From an uncultured Dorea sp. (GTDB taxonomy: Bacteria; Bacillota; Clostridia; Lachnospirales; Lachnospiraceae): a stretch of DNA of 64,000 nucleotides. The notes under the pieces are model-generated. The model searched no databases and was not told the origin of the DNA. It saw only the letters and a list, made by a program, of their open reading frames with translations. A program made the translations under genes and the position numbers. The stretch spans positions 62,001 through 126,000 of the forward strand of contig CAJUTH010000001.1 in the NCBI GenBank assembly GCA_910589275.1, read 5' to 3'. This document shows, piece by piece, positions 7,607-15,393 of the stretch (within the stretch, counting starts at the first letter, position 1; every line of letters begins with the position of its first letter).

Positions 7607-8194
7607 ATGGGTAAGATATATTATATGATGGGAAAAAGTTCATCCGGGAAGGATACGCTGTATCGGGAGATACTTAAGCGTTGTCCGAAGCTTGGGAAAG
7701 TTGTCCCGTATACTACAAGACCCATGAGGGAAGGCGAAAGAAGCGGCGTCCAATATTATTTTGTGAAAGAAGAGGAGCTTGCGGGATTTGAAGCGGAAGG
7801 AAAGGTGATTGAGCTTCGGTCATATCATACCGTACACGGTATCTGGAAGTATTTCACTGTGGATGACGGACAGATTGATTTGCACAGTCACAGCTATCTG
7901 ATGATTGGAACGCTGGAGTCTTATGAGCAGATGCAGAGATTTTACGGAGCAGAATATTTGGTTCCTGTATATATAGAGGTAGATGACGGAGAGCGGCTGG
8001 CGCGGGCGCTTAAAAGGGAGCGCAGCCAGGCGGAGCCGAAGTACAAGGAGATGTGCAGACGGTTTTTGGCGGATGAGGAGGATTTCTGCGAGGAGAACCT
8101 GATGCGTCTGGGGATAGATAAAAGGTATGAGAATACGGATATGGAGACATGTCTTAAAAAGATAACAGAGGAGATGTACGATGGGCAGCTTTAA
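7607..8194 (+). CDS. Guanylate kinase-like protein
   Basis: About 195 residues. A P-loop of unusual form (MGKSSSGKDT, residues ~8-17) stands where Gmk has GPSGAGKST, followed by the nucleotide-binding TTRPMREGERSGVQYYFV typical of the guanylate-kinase fold and a Tyr in the GMP-binding region. This version sits in the holB operon of many Lachnospiraceae beside a separate true gmk elsewhere, so it may phosphorylate a different nucleotide. I chose ATG 7607 over TTG 7601 because GATAAGGA is then 8-9 bases upstream. The 3' end overlaps holB by 14 bases, implying coupled translation. Confidence 0.75.
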   Translation: MGKIYYMMGKSSSGKDTLYREILKRCPKLGKVVPYTTRPMREGERSGVQYYFVKEEELAGFEAEGKVIELRSYHTVHGIWKYFTVDDGQIDLHSHSYLMIGTLESYEQMQRFYGAEYLVPVYIEVDDGERLARALKRERSQAEPKYKEMCRRFLADEEDFCEENLMRLGIDKRYENTDMETCLKKITEEMYDGQL

Positions 8195-9170
8195 AGATGT
8201 GATAGGACATAAAAATATTATTGGATATATCAAGAATGCGGTGACGGAGGACAAAGTGTCCCATGCGTATATCCTGAATGGCGCCAGAGGATCCGGGAAG
8301 AAGATGCTGGCGGCTTTGTTCGCGGAAACCTTGCTCTGCGAGGCAGGGGGAGCAGAGCCTTGTAATAAATGTCATTCCTGCAGGCAGGTAGACAGCGGCA
8401 ATCATCCGGATTTGATTTCTGTGACGCCTACGTCTCTGGAAAGTATTGGAGTAGATGTGATCCGTACAAAGGTAAATAGTGATATCCTGATTAAGCCATA
8501 TCAGGGACCGTATAAAATCTATATAATTGACCATGCGGATCTTATGACGGAAGAGGCGCAGAACGCGCTTTTGAAAACGGTTGAGGAACCGCCGGAGTAT
8601 GCGGTGATCTTCTTGCTGACAGAGAATGGGGAGAAGCTGCTTCCGACGATTACGTCCAGATGTGTCATGTTAAAGTTGCGCAATATCAAGGATACGCTGA
8701 TTAAGAAATATCTGATGGAAAAGCTGGAGGTGCCGGATTATAAAGCTGATATGTGTACTGCCTTTGCACAGGGGAATATCGGACGCGCGATCTTACTGGC
8801 CAAATCTGAACGATTCAATGAGATCCGGGAAGAGTCGGTAAATCTGCTTAAGAATATCCGGGATATGGAGCTGAATGAACTGATTGAGGCGATCAGACAT
8901 ATCCATGCATATAAGCTTGAGGTAGAAGATTATTTTGATATTATTATGATCTGGTACCGGGATGTGCTGATGTATAAGGCAACCAAGGAAGTGGATGGAA
9001 TCGTGTTTAAGGAGCTGCTTCCGGAAATTCAGGAAAGAGCGAAGAAGAGCTCTTACGAGGGAATTGAGCTGGTTATTGACAGCTTGGATAAGGCTAAGGC
9101 AAGGCTGAGGGCAAATGTTAATTTTGTTCTTGTGATGGAGCTGCTATTTCTTACGATAAAGGAGAATTAA
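8181..9170 (+). CDS. holB: DNA polymerase III subunit delta'
   Basis: Clamp-loader subunit that opens the sliding clamp with DnaX and HolA. It has a Walker-A-like loop (NGARGSGKKM, residues ~33-42), the zinc-binding cysteines (C-x8-CNKCHSC, residues ~54-71), the DEXX-like IIDHADLMTEEAQNALLKT and the SRC sensor motif (TITSRCVML). At 329 residues it matches the family. It overlaps the kinase-like gene upstream and is 3 bases from ricT downstream, so all are expected on one transcript. Confidence 0.95.
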   Translation: MGSFKDVIGHKNIIGYIKNAVTEDKVSHAYILNGARGSGKKMLAALFAETLLCEAGGAEPCNKCHSCRQVDSGNHPDLISVTPTSLESIGVDVIRTKVNSDILIKPYQGPYKIYIIDHADLMTEEAQNALLKTVEEPPEYAVIFLLTENGEKLLPTITSRCVMLKLRNIKDTLIKKYLMEKLEVPDYKADMCTAFAQGNIGRAILLAKSERFNEIREESVNLLKNIRDMELNELIEAIRHIHAYKLEVEDYFDIIMIWYRDVLMYKATKEVDGIVFKELLPEIQERAKKSSYEGIELVIDSLDKAKARLRANVNFVLVMELLFLTIKEN

Positions 9171-9173
9171 TAT

Positions 9174-10085
9174 ATGACGAAGGTAATTGGAGTGAGGTTC
9201 CGTACTGCGGGGAAAGTGTATTTCTTTGCGCCGGGGAAGCTTTGTATCGACGCAGGGGATAAAGTAATCGTGGAGACGGCAAGAGGCGTTGAGATCGGCG
9301 CCGTTGTGACCGGCATGCGGGAGGTAGAGGATGAGAAAATCACCCAGCCGCTTAAGCCGGTTATCCGGATTGCTACGCAGGAGGATAAACGCAAGGAGGC
9401 TAAGAATAAAGAGAAGGAGAAGGAAGCTTTTGCAATCTGTCTTGAGAAAATACGTAAGCATAAGCTGGAAATGAAGTTGATAGATGCAGAGTATACCTTT
9501 GACAATAATAAGGTATTGTTTTATTTTACCGCGGATGGAAGAATTGATTTCCGGGAACTGGTAAAGGATTTGGCGGGAGTATTTCGTACAAGGATTGAAC
9601 TGCGTCAGATCGGCGTCCGGGATGAAACGAAGATACGCGGCGGACTCGGCATATGCGGAAGGGCGTTGTGCTGCCATACGTATTTGACAGAATTTGCGCC
9701 GGTATCTATCCGGATGGCAAAGGAGCAGAATTTATCTTTGAATCCGACTAAGATATCAGGAGTATGCGGAAGGCTTATGTGCTGCCTGACAAATGAAGAG
9801 GAGACGTATGAGGAATTGAACAGCCGCCTGCCGTCGATGGGAGATTATGTGACAACGCCTGAGAAGCTGCGCGGAGCGGTGCATTCGGTAAATGTACTTC
9901 GGCAGCAGGTAAAAGTTATTGTTGATCTGGACAATGACGAAAAGGAAATACGGGAATACAAGGTTGGTGAGCTTCGCTTTAAACCAAGAAGGAAGAAGAA
10001 GGATGTAAAGCTGTCTAATGAACAGTTAAAGCAGCTCAAAGCGCTGGAAGAAAAGAACGCGGCTTCAAAATTAGATGATGAATAG
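9174..10085 (+). CDS. ricT: PSP1-domain regulatory protein RicT (YaaT)
   Basis: Member of the PSP1 family. In Bacillus RicT forms the Y-complex (RicAFT), an Fe-S-containing assembly that promotes mRNA maturation by RNase Y and influences sporulation and biofilm. Here the 303-residue protein shows the PSP1 core (GVRFRTAGKVYFFAPG at the start) and the cysteine-rich centre (GICGRALCCHTYL near 160 and GVCGRLMCCLTNEE near 200), which provides Fe-S ligands. A basic tail follows. Start ATG 9174 with TAAGGAG site right after the holB stop; the end overlaps trmN6 by 11 bases. Confidence 0.93.
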   Translation: MTKVIGVRFRTAGKVYFFAPGKLCIDAGDKVIVETARGVEIGAVVTGMREVEDEKITQPLKPVIRIATQEDKRKEAKNKEKEKEAFAICLEKIRKHKLEMKLIDAEYTFDNNKVLFYFTADGRIDFRELVKDLAGVFRTRIELRQIGVRDETKIRGGLGICGRALCCHTYLTEFAPVSIRMAKEQNLSLNPTKISGVCGRLMCCLTNEEETYEELNSRLPSMGDYVTTPEKLRGAVHSVNVLRQQVKVIVDLDNDEKEIREYKVGELRFKPRRKKKDVKLSNEQLKQLKALEEKNAASKLDDE

Positions 10086-10878
10086 TAAAATGAGAAATAA
10101 AATAATGTCAAAAGAAATAAAAATAAGAGGGTCTCTTGTGAATGAAGGGGAACGGCTGGATGATCTTCAAACCGGTGGGTATTATTTGATTCAGAATCCG
10201 AATCAGTTCTGTTTTGGAATAGATGCAGTTCTGTTATCTTCCTTTGCCAAGGTAAAAAGAGGAGAGAAAGCTCTGGATTTGGGGACTGGAACAGGGATTA
10301 TTCCAATTCTTCTGGAGGCAAAGAATGAAGGCTCGTTTTATGCGGGCTTGGAAATTCAAGAGGCAAGCGCAGATATGGCGAGACGCAGCGTACAATATAA
10401 TCGTCTGGAAGGAAAGGTCGATATAACAACAGGAGATATAAAGGAGGCAGCAAGTATATATGGCGCGGCCTCTTTTGATGTTATAACAGTAAATCCGCCC
10501 TACATGATCAGCGAGCATGGAGTAAAGAATGTAAACGATGCAAAGTATATTGCAAGGCATGAAGTATGCTGTACTCTTCAGGATGTGCTGGAGCAAAGCG
10601 AGAAGCTTTTGAAAGAGAAAGGGCGTTTTTATATGGTGCACAGACCATTTCGTCTGCCGGAGATCCTGAAGGGGATGTGCGAGCATAGAATAGAGCCAAA
10701 ACGGATGCGGCTGGTGCATTCTTATGTGGATAAGGAGCCGACGATGGTGCTGGTAGAGGGTCTGAGGAGCGGGCGGCCACGAATTCAGGTGGAACCGCCG
10801 CTTATTGTATATGAGAAAAACGGACAATATACTGAGGAAGTCCTGCGTATGTATGGGGAAATGAAAAAGTTTCGCTAA
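10075..10878 (+). CDS. trmN6: tRNA1(Val) A37 N6-methyltransferase-like
   Basis: A Rossmann-fold SAM-dependent methyltransferase (YabB/TrmN6 group). SAM motif I is LDLGTGTGIIPILL (residues ~65-78), the acidic ribose-binding residue follows in LEIQ, and the catalytic NPPYM is near residue 143. The C-terminal QVEPPLIVYEKNGQYTEEV is typical. The frame opens with ATG at 10075, overlapping the ricT stop; later in-frame ATGs (10090, 10108) are possible starts. Family members modify A37 of a tRNA or related RNA. Usual downstream partner rsmI is absent here: the operon ends against a minus-strand broken Rpn gene. Confidence 0.85.
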   Translation: MMNSKMRNKIMSKEIKIRGSLVNEGERLDDLQTGGYYLIQNPNQFCFGIDAVLLSSFAKVKRGEKALDLGTGTGIIPILLEAKNEGSFYAGLEIQEASADMARRSVQYNRLEGKVDITTGDIKEAASIYGAASFDVITVNPPYMISEHGVKNVNDAKYIARHEVCCTLQDVLEQSEKLLKEKGRFYMVHRPFRLPEILKGMCEHRIEPKRMRLVHSYVDKEPTMVLVEGLRSGRPRIQVEPPLIVYEKNGQYTEEVLRMYGEMKKFR

Positions 10879-11276
10879 TTCCAGTGCATATTTAAGTATT
10901 TTTGAGCGGTGTCTGTATCTAAAGAATATTGTGTAGCCAGTTGCTCTAGGGTATTTTGTCTGGAAATATTCACGCTGCGGCAGGTTCTGATTAGGAGTCT
11001 GATACCGTTCTCCCGTTCTTCGCCAGCGCCCAAAAGACGTCCTTCGGTTAAGCCTTCGATCAAGCCGATAGATTTGCCTTCGGCTAAGCCAATAGATTTG
11101 CCTTCGGCCAAGCCAATAGATTTGCCTTCGGTCAAGCCAATAGATTTGCCTTCGGCCAAGCCAATAGACTTGCCTTCTACTAAGCCGATAGCCTTGCCAT
11201 CGGAGAATCCTAGGTTGAATCCGTCTTCGCGCATAACTTCCCGGTATTTTTCTTCGTCAAATTCAAATATACTCAC
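10875..11276 (-). CDS. Intragenic short form of Rpn (RpnS-like), candidate
   Basis: Inside the broken Rpn gene a near-perfect ribosome site GGAGGTG (11289-11283) lies 6 bases before an in-frame GTG at 11276, giving a 133-residue product beginning VSIFEFDEEKYREVMRED. It contains six or so repeats of GKSIGLAE/TE and a helical, basic C-terminus (ENGIRLLIRTCRSV). In Rpn systems studied in Escherichia coli, an internal start in the same gene makes a short protein that neutralises the full-length nuclease. The position here, at the boundary between nuclease and tail domains, fits that layout. If still expressed it would be an antitoxin without a toxin. Expression is inferred from sequence only. Confidence 0.55.
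   Translation of the reverse strand: MSIFEFDEEKYREVMREDGFNLGFSDGKAIGLVEGKSIGLAEGKSIGLTEGKSIGLAEGKSIGLAEGKSIGLIEGLTEGRLLGAGEERENGIRLLIRTCRSVNISRQNTLEQLATQYSLDTDTAQKYLNMHWN
11056..11200 (-). repeat. 24-base coding tandem repeats
   Basis: About six direct repeats of 24 bases encode GKSIGLAE or GKSIGLTE units in the Rpn tail. Copies differ at only a few positions, so slipped-strand change in number is likely. Confidence 0.85.
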
Positions 11277-11302
11277 GTTTAACACCTCCGCTCGATTTTT
11301 CT
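11262..11302 (-). repeat. 41-base ribosome-site module, original copy
   Basis: Contains the internal GGAGGTG ribosome site and GTG start of the short Rpn form. An identical 41-base copy lies at 11576-11616. Confidence 0.8.
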
Positions 11303-11474
11303 GTAAGAACTCTGCGAGTATTCCTTCTGAGATACACTCATTAATAGCACGCTCGACCGCTTCTCCTGTGGGGAGCAGCTTGCGGTACTTTCGGGTCTTA
11401 TCTACGAAGATGGAGTATCCTTTGAGGGGCTCGCATTTGTCCTTGATAGATGTGTTATAGCCTTCGTTAATATT

Positions 11475-11731
11475 GAGTACCGATACCTTCAATTCCAGAT
11501 CCGGAATCGGATATGCAGCGCAGTTCGAGTGGGAACCGATGGATTCGCCGTCGCCTTGCGTTTCTGCGACGCTTCTTCAAATATACTCACGTTTAACACC
11601 TCCGCTCGATTTTTCTTTGAGTACCGATACCTTCAATTCTAGAGCCGGAATCGGATATTCAGTGCAGTCTGGGCGGGAATCTTCGGATTCGCCGTCATCT
11701 TGCGTTTCTGCAATGTTTCTAGTTTCATATA
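11475..11731 (-). repeat. Tandem duplication inside the Rpn pseudogene
   Basis: Copy 1 starts at 11475 (GAGTACCGATACCTTC) and copy 2 at 11619, an offset of 144 bases, with about 80 percent identity over roughly 110 bases. The 41-base ribosome-site module is copied at the junction (11576-11616), joined to GAA, so a second short frame starting VSIFEEASQKRK exists but ends after about 33 residues. The duplication shifts the reading frame of the nuclease. Confidence 0.75.
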
Positions 11732-11747
11732 GATCGGATAACTTTTA

Positions 11748-11774
11748 CTTATTCAACGGCTAATGTTCAATAAG
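11748..11774 (-). repeat. ATTAG-loop palindrome, copy A (inside Rpn)
   Basis: On the minus strand the arms are CTTATTGAAC and GTTGAATAAG around ATTAGCC. It interrupts the codon series for RFEY and LSDLYET of the Rpn gene and adds an in-frame TGA. It is the only family member clearly inserted in a coding sequence. Confidence 0.8.
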
Positions 11775-12288
11775 GTATACTCGAACCGTTTCGGCAGGCG
11801 GGCTGTTCCATTGTAAAATACGATGAATCTTGGTTCTGGAACTAACTGCCGGGAAGAGCTGTACAGCTTCTCTGGGGGAACTGATCCGGAATACAGGCTG
11901 GATACGTAAAACAAGTCACGTAATGGGATGTCCGGATTATCCGTTGACTGGTGTTCGTAAAGCATCATATTATCATACAGAAGAAAAGAAAGGTCATTTT
12001 TCATGGTGATATAAATGGCGTTCTCTAGAGTCGTAACGGTCAAGGAATCATAATATATACTATTTTTGCTACTATTATAACTACTATGATACGTACAGTC
12101 AAGCTCACCTATGCAAATAAAATGTTTTGTTTGTGATAATTGGATGTTTGGCTGGAAATCTGCTTAAAAATCTAAGTTTCTGCGTGTTGATTAAAAAGAA
12201 ATCAATGCAAGATCTGTTTTCGAAAACACTTATAGGATAACATAAGAGCAAAAATTTGTAAAGTTGTTATGCTGTAAAAATAACGCCT

Positions 12289-12309
12289 CCTAAAGCTGAA
12301 TGCTTTAGG
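12289..12309 (-). terminator. Intrinsic terminator of the recombinase gene
   Basis: Stem CCTAAAGC/GCTTTAGG with a 5-base loop; on the minus strand it is followed by GTTATTTTT. It lies just past the recombinase stop at 12328. The remaining bases 12044-12288 hold no gene I can support. Confidence 0.7.
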
Positions 12310-12310
12310 A
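12294..12310. repeat. 17-base inverted repeat, inner partner
   Basis: Reverse complement of 13774-13790 (TCCTAAAGCATTCAGCT). The pair brackets the recombinase gene. It overlaps the terminator stem. Confidence 0.6.
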
Positions 12311-12327
12311 AGCATTCGAATTTTTTC

Positions 12328-13557
12328 CTAATTTTCTTCATATTTGACATTGTTTTGACCCACTTTTTGACCCCGAATAGAGAGCGTTTCAAGACGGTTC
12401 ATTTGTTGCCTTTTAAGTTCCATAGACGGGTGTACATATCGCTGCAAGGTAATATTTACGTTGGCATGTCCGAGAATCTCGCTGAGAGATTTCAGATCAA
12501 AGCCGGTTTCGATGCATCTAGTTGCGAAGGTATGACGCAAAGCATGGAAATTATAGTCGTCGATACCGACTTTTTTTAGGACTTTTTTGTATTTGTCCAG
12601 ACAGGTCCTTGGCTCTATCCAAGTAGTCGTTCCTGTGATTACATAAATTTCGGGGCTTTGCCTGAGGCTTTTTAGGTGCTCTGCAATAAATTCAGGAAGT
12701 GGAATAGTGCGTATCGAATTGGCTGTTTTAGGTTTCTCTAGTAATAGCTTGGTTTTCGGGGAATATTCTGGTTTGGAATCCGTTTCTTGTATGCGTAGCA
12801 GCGTCCGTTCGATGTGGACTTCTCCGTGTTTCAGGTGAATATCTTTCCATTTCAGAGAGCAGATTTCACCGATGCGGAGCCCTCCGTATAGAGCAAGCAG
12901 TATTCCCAATGTAAAGGGGCTCTGGTCCTGAAAGGCATATTCTTCCAGTAATAACTGTTCTTGTTTACTGAGAACTCGGATTGCTGGCTGAGTGTGCTTG
13001 GGAAAAAATAATTTCCCGGTAATATTTACCGGATATTTACGATCCTTAGCGAAGTCCAGAATTTGTACAATCACGGAGCGGATATCGGATACGGTTTTGG
13101 GAGACAAACCGTCTTTTGGAATTTCGTTGCAAGGTTCCTTGGTTTCGGAAATGGGTGTACCGTTTCCCTGAAGTTTAGTTTGTAGAAAATTATTAATCTC
13201 TTCGGTGGCAATGGAAGAAAAGTTCCTTGCGCCAAGTTCCGGAAGCAGATGTCTTTGAACCAGATGTACATAATGTGCATAGCTGGATTCTTTGATTTCT
13301 TTTTGCTTGAAATCCAGCCATTCTGTACATACCTGTTCAAAAGACACCTGTAATCTGGTCTGATAATCCTGAACCTGTACGGTGCCCGCAAGCAGTCTGT
13401 CTTCCAGCCATGCGTTTTTCTTTGCCTTTACTTCACTGTAAGTTTTTCCATAGACAGAATAATATTTTGCTTTCTGTTTGGAATCATAACCCGCAATTAT
13501 GCGGGCTTCCCAGCGCCCATCCTTTCGTTTTCTAATGTTTTCTCCTCGTCTTCCCAT
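12328..13557 (-). CDS. int: Tyrosine recombinase (phage/ICE-type integrase)
   Basis: A 409-residue integrase. Order of domains: N-terminal arm-binding region with KRKDGRWEARIIAG (residues ~9-22), a SAM-like core-binding domain near 80-170, and the catalytic domain with Arg228 (GGLRIGEICSLKW), His338-x-x-Arg341-His342 (HALRHTF) and nucleophile Tyr374 (LQRYVHPSM), so all catalytic residues are intact. The frame is open further upstream, but ATG 13557 has an AAGGAGG site and starts the domain (MGRRGENIRKRKDGRW). It resembles integrases of Tn916-like and phage elements. No excisionase, relaxase or phage gene is next to it, so it is probably a leftover or a solo integrase. An inverted 17-base repeat flanks it. 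Confidence 0.93.
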   Translation of the reverse strand: MGRRGENIRKRKDGRWEARIIAGYDSKQKAKYYSVYGKTYSEVKAKKNAWLEDRLLAGTVQVQDYQTRLQVSFEQVCTEWLDFKQKEIKESSYAHYVHLVQRHLLPELGARNFSSIATEEINNFLQTKLQGNGTPISETKEPCNEIPKDGLSPKTVSDIRSVIVQILDFAKDRKYPVNITGKLFFPKHTQPAIRVLSKQEQLLLEEYAFQDQSPFTLGILLALYGGLRIGEICSLKWKDIHLKHGEVHIERTLLRIQETDSKPEYSPKTKLLLEKPKTANSIRTIPLPEFIAEHLKSLRQSPEIYVITGTTTWIEPRTCLDKYKKVLKKVGIDDYNFHALRHTFATRCIETGFDLKSLSEILGHANVNITLQRYVHPSMELKRQQMNRLETLSIRGQKVGQNNVKYEEN

Positions 13558-13773
13558 GATGTGTTTCCTCCTTATAATCATAATATTTATGGCCTTACCC
13601 TTAATTATGACCACAAAAGGAGAAAATAAGCGCGATTTTCTACATAGTTTACTTATAAAAAAGATAAAATATGCCGATATATGATATAGTTTTATCGACA
13701 ATATATATTCAAATATTGTATTTAATGCTGAAATATACCCGAATCCAGATGAAGAAAAGATAGTTTTTGCACC

Positions 13774-13790
13774 TCCTAAAGCATTCAGCT
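13774..13790. repeat. 17-base inverted repeat, outer partner
   Basis: TCCTAAAGCATTCAGCT, exact reverse complement of 12294-12310. The surrounding 13702-13951 holds no gene; it probably contains the promoters of the divergent recombinase and BTAD genes. An att-site role is possible but unproven. Confidence 0.6.
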
Positions 13791-13951
13791 ATAAGGTGAA
13801 GATGGCATATTTTGAATAACGCAATACATATATATGGAGATAGAACTGCAAGGGGGGAATCATGCGAGGTGCGCATGAATATCCAGAATAGCGTTTTCAA
13901 AAAGTATAGGGATTGCTAGGGGGACTTGTTTGGAAGCGGAGGGATGAATAG

Positions 13952-15145
13952 ATGGAGCGATTAGAAACACTCTATGTTCGGATGTTTGGCAATTTTCAAA
14001 TGTATTACAGAGATAAACCGCTGACTGGAGAAAGACGAAGAGATACCCATTTCACCAGCTTGATGCAGATCCTTCTACATAATGTGCAGACGGGTGTCAG
14101 CAGGGATTATCTTGAGGATGTGCTTCTTGGCGATCGGGATATAGAGAATAGACATCAAGCATTGCAGACGGTTATCTATAAGGCAAAACAAAAGCTTAAG
14201 AGGATGGGACTTCCAGAAGCAAATTATATATTTCTTGAGAAAGGAATTTATTTCTGGACGCCTGAAGTTCCGGTAGAAGAGGATGCGGCTGTATTTGACG
14301 GGCTCTGCGAAAAGGCTGACAAAGCGGAGACGGAAGAGGAGAAATTTGAGCTTTACAGGAAAGCTATCTATACCTATAAAGGAGAATTTCTCTCTACCTA
14401 TGCCGGAGTTATGTGGGCGGGCGCGGAAGCAAGGCGCTACAGCGAGAAGTTTAGCGAGTGTGTTCAGCGGGCGGTTTCTATATTAAGAAAGAGACAGGAC
14501 TGGCTGGGTATTGAGAAACTGGGAAAATATGCGGCTTCTACAGTGCCTTTCGCTGATTGGGAGAGCCTGATTATGGAGGCGCTGATGGAGAGCGGCCGTT
14601 ACGAGGAGGCGCAGAGACTGTATGCAGATACGGTGGATAGTTATCTCAGGGAGCGGGGAATCAGTCCTTCTGGAAAAATCATGAAAACGATGGACAAGCT
14701 GGGCAGGCAGATGAGGCATTCCTATGAAATTCTAGATCAGATACAGGAAAAGCTCAGAGAGAGCAAAGACGGTGCGCCGGGCGGATATCAGTGTACCTAT
14801 CCGGTATTCCGAGGCATTTATCATGTGGTAAACCGGATGATGGAACGGGGAGGACAAAGCGTATATCTAATGCTGTGTACTCTGGTGGACGGTAAAGGAA
14901 ATCCCATGAAAGAAGGAAAAAGGCTTGACGAGCTGTCGGAGCGTCTTAGCATGGCTATCCAAAATTCGGTAAGGCATGGGGATATTATTAACCAGTATGG
15001 AAAGGGACAGTTTCTTATCTTGCTGGTAAATACTACGCGGGAAAACTGCGGGATTGTGGAGAAGCGGATTAACCATAAATTTGCAGCGGAAGGGCAGCGG
15101 ACAGGAGTACAGTATCATGTTAACAGTGTGATCTGCGAAGCATAG
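13952..15145 (+). CDS. BTAD-type regulator with degenerate GGDEF-like domain
   Basis: A 397-residue transcription regulator of the SARP/AfsR-like kind. N-terminus: winged-helix DNA-binding domain (LYVRMFGNFQMYY, residues 6-18, as in FGxF starts of this family). Middle, ~110-255: bacterial transcriptional activator domain with TPR-like helices (LYRKAIYTYKGEFLSTY, WESLIMEALMESGRYEEA). C-terminus, ~285-395: a domain shaped like a diguanylate cyclase, but the signature reads YGKGQFLILL instead of GG(D/E)EF and the metal Asp is not evident, so catalysis is unlikely; nucleotide sensing is possible. It sits just upstream of the pilus locus in the same direction and has its own terminator, so it may control that locus. 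Confidence 0.75.
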   Translation: MERLETLYVRMFGNFQMYYRDKPLTGERRRDTHFTSLMQILLHNVQTGVSRDYLEDVLLGDRDIENRHQALQTVIYKAKQKLKRMGLPEANYIFLEKGIYFWTPEVPVEEDAAVFDGLCEKADKAETEEEKFELYRKAIYTYKGEFLSTYAGVMWAGAEARRYSEKFSECVQRAVSILRKRQDWLGIEKLGKYAASTVPFADWESLIMEALMESGRYEEAQRLYADTVDSYLRERGISPSGKIMKTMDKLGRQMRHSYEILDQIQEKLRESKDGAPGGYQCTYPVFRGIYHVVNRMMERGGQSVYLMLCTLVDGKGNPMKEGKRLDELSERLSMAIQNSVRHGDIINQYGKGQFLILLVNTTRENCGIVEKRINHKFAAEGQRTGVQYHVNSVICEA

Positions 15146-15182
15146 AAAATCGTGAAGTGATAAGTTGGTATTGCCTTGACAT

Positions 15183-15218
15183 AAAAGCGGTATAGCCGTT
15201 TGGTGTTATACCGCTTTT
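15183..15218 (+). terminator. Intrinsic terminator after the BTAD gene
   Basis: Perfect 12-base-pair stem AAAAGCGGTATA/TATACCGCTTTT with a 12-base loop. It separates the regulator from the pilus operon. A TTGACA-like box at 15176 has no matching -10 box. Confidence 0.85.
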
Positions 15219-15393
15219 GTCATGATATGGGAAATCATAGTCCCTATTTTATAAAATTCTTCGGAAGATGCTTTTTATATACAAAAGATAAAAAAACAAG
15301 CATTTTTTCTGAAACGGATAGCGGAGGGGATAGTACCGGACTGTTAAGATGATGATGTAAGCTGCAGAAGAGTGCAGAAAGGACGCGATATAG

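Larger units (their letters stand above)
10875..12043 (-). pseudogene. Rpn-family nuclease/transposase-like gene, disrupted
   Basis: A broken gene of the Rpn (recombination-promoting nuclease, PD-(D/E)XK) family. The upstream piece (12043 to about 11760) has NAIYITMKNDLSF and the catalytic-region LYEHQS motif but lacks the first ~45 residues. The downstream piece (to 10875) has KVSVLNINEGYN, EAVERAINECI, the EFLQKNRAEV hinge and a tail of eight-residue repeats. Between them the frame is wrecked by a palindromic repeat at 11748-11774, which introduces a TGA, and by a tandem duplication at 11475-11731. The intervening reading LSDLYETRNIAE can still be recognised in another frame, showing the original gene was continuous. 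The full nuclease cannot be made; the short C-terminal product may be (separate entry). Confidence 0.8.

Noticed and set aside
11056..11200. CRISPR-like array of 24-base repeats
   Set aside because: The repeats are directly adjacent with no spacers and encode GKSIGLAE units in frame.
15176..15210. Promoter TTGACA with a TTATAC-like -10
   Set aside because: The spacing is far from 17 bases and the candidate -10 lies inside the terminator stem.
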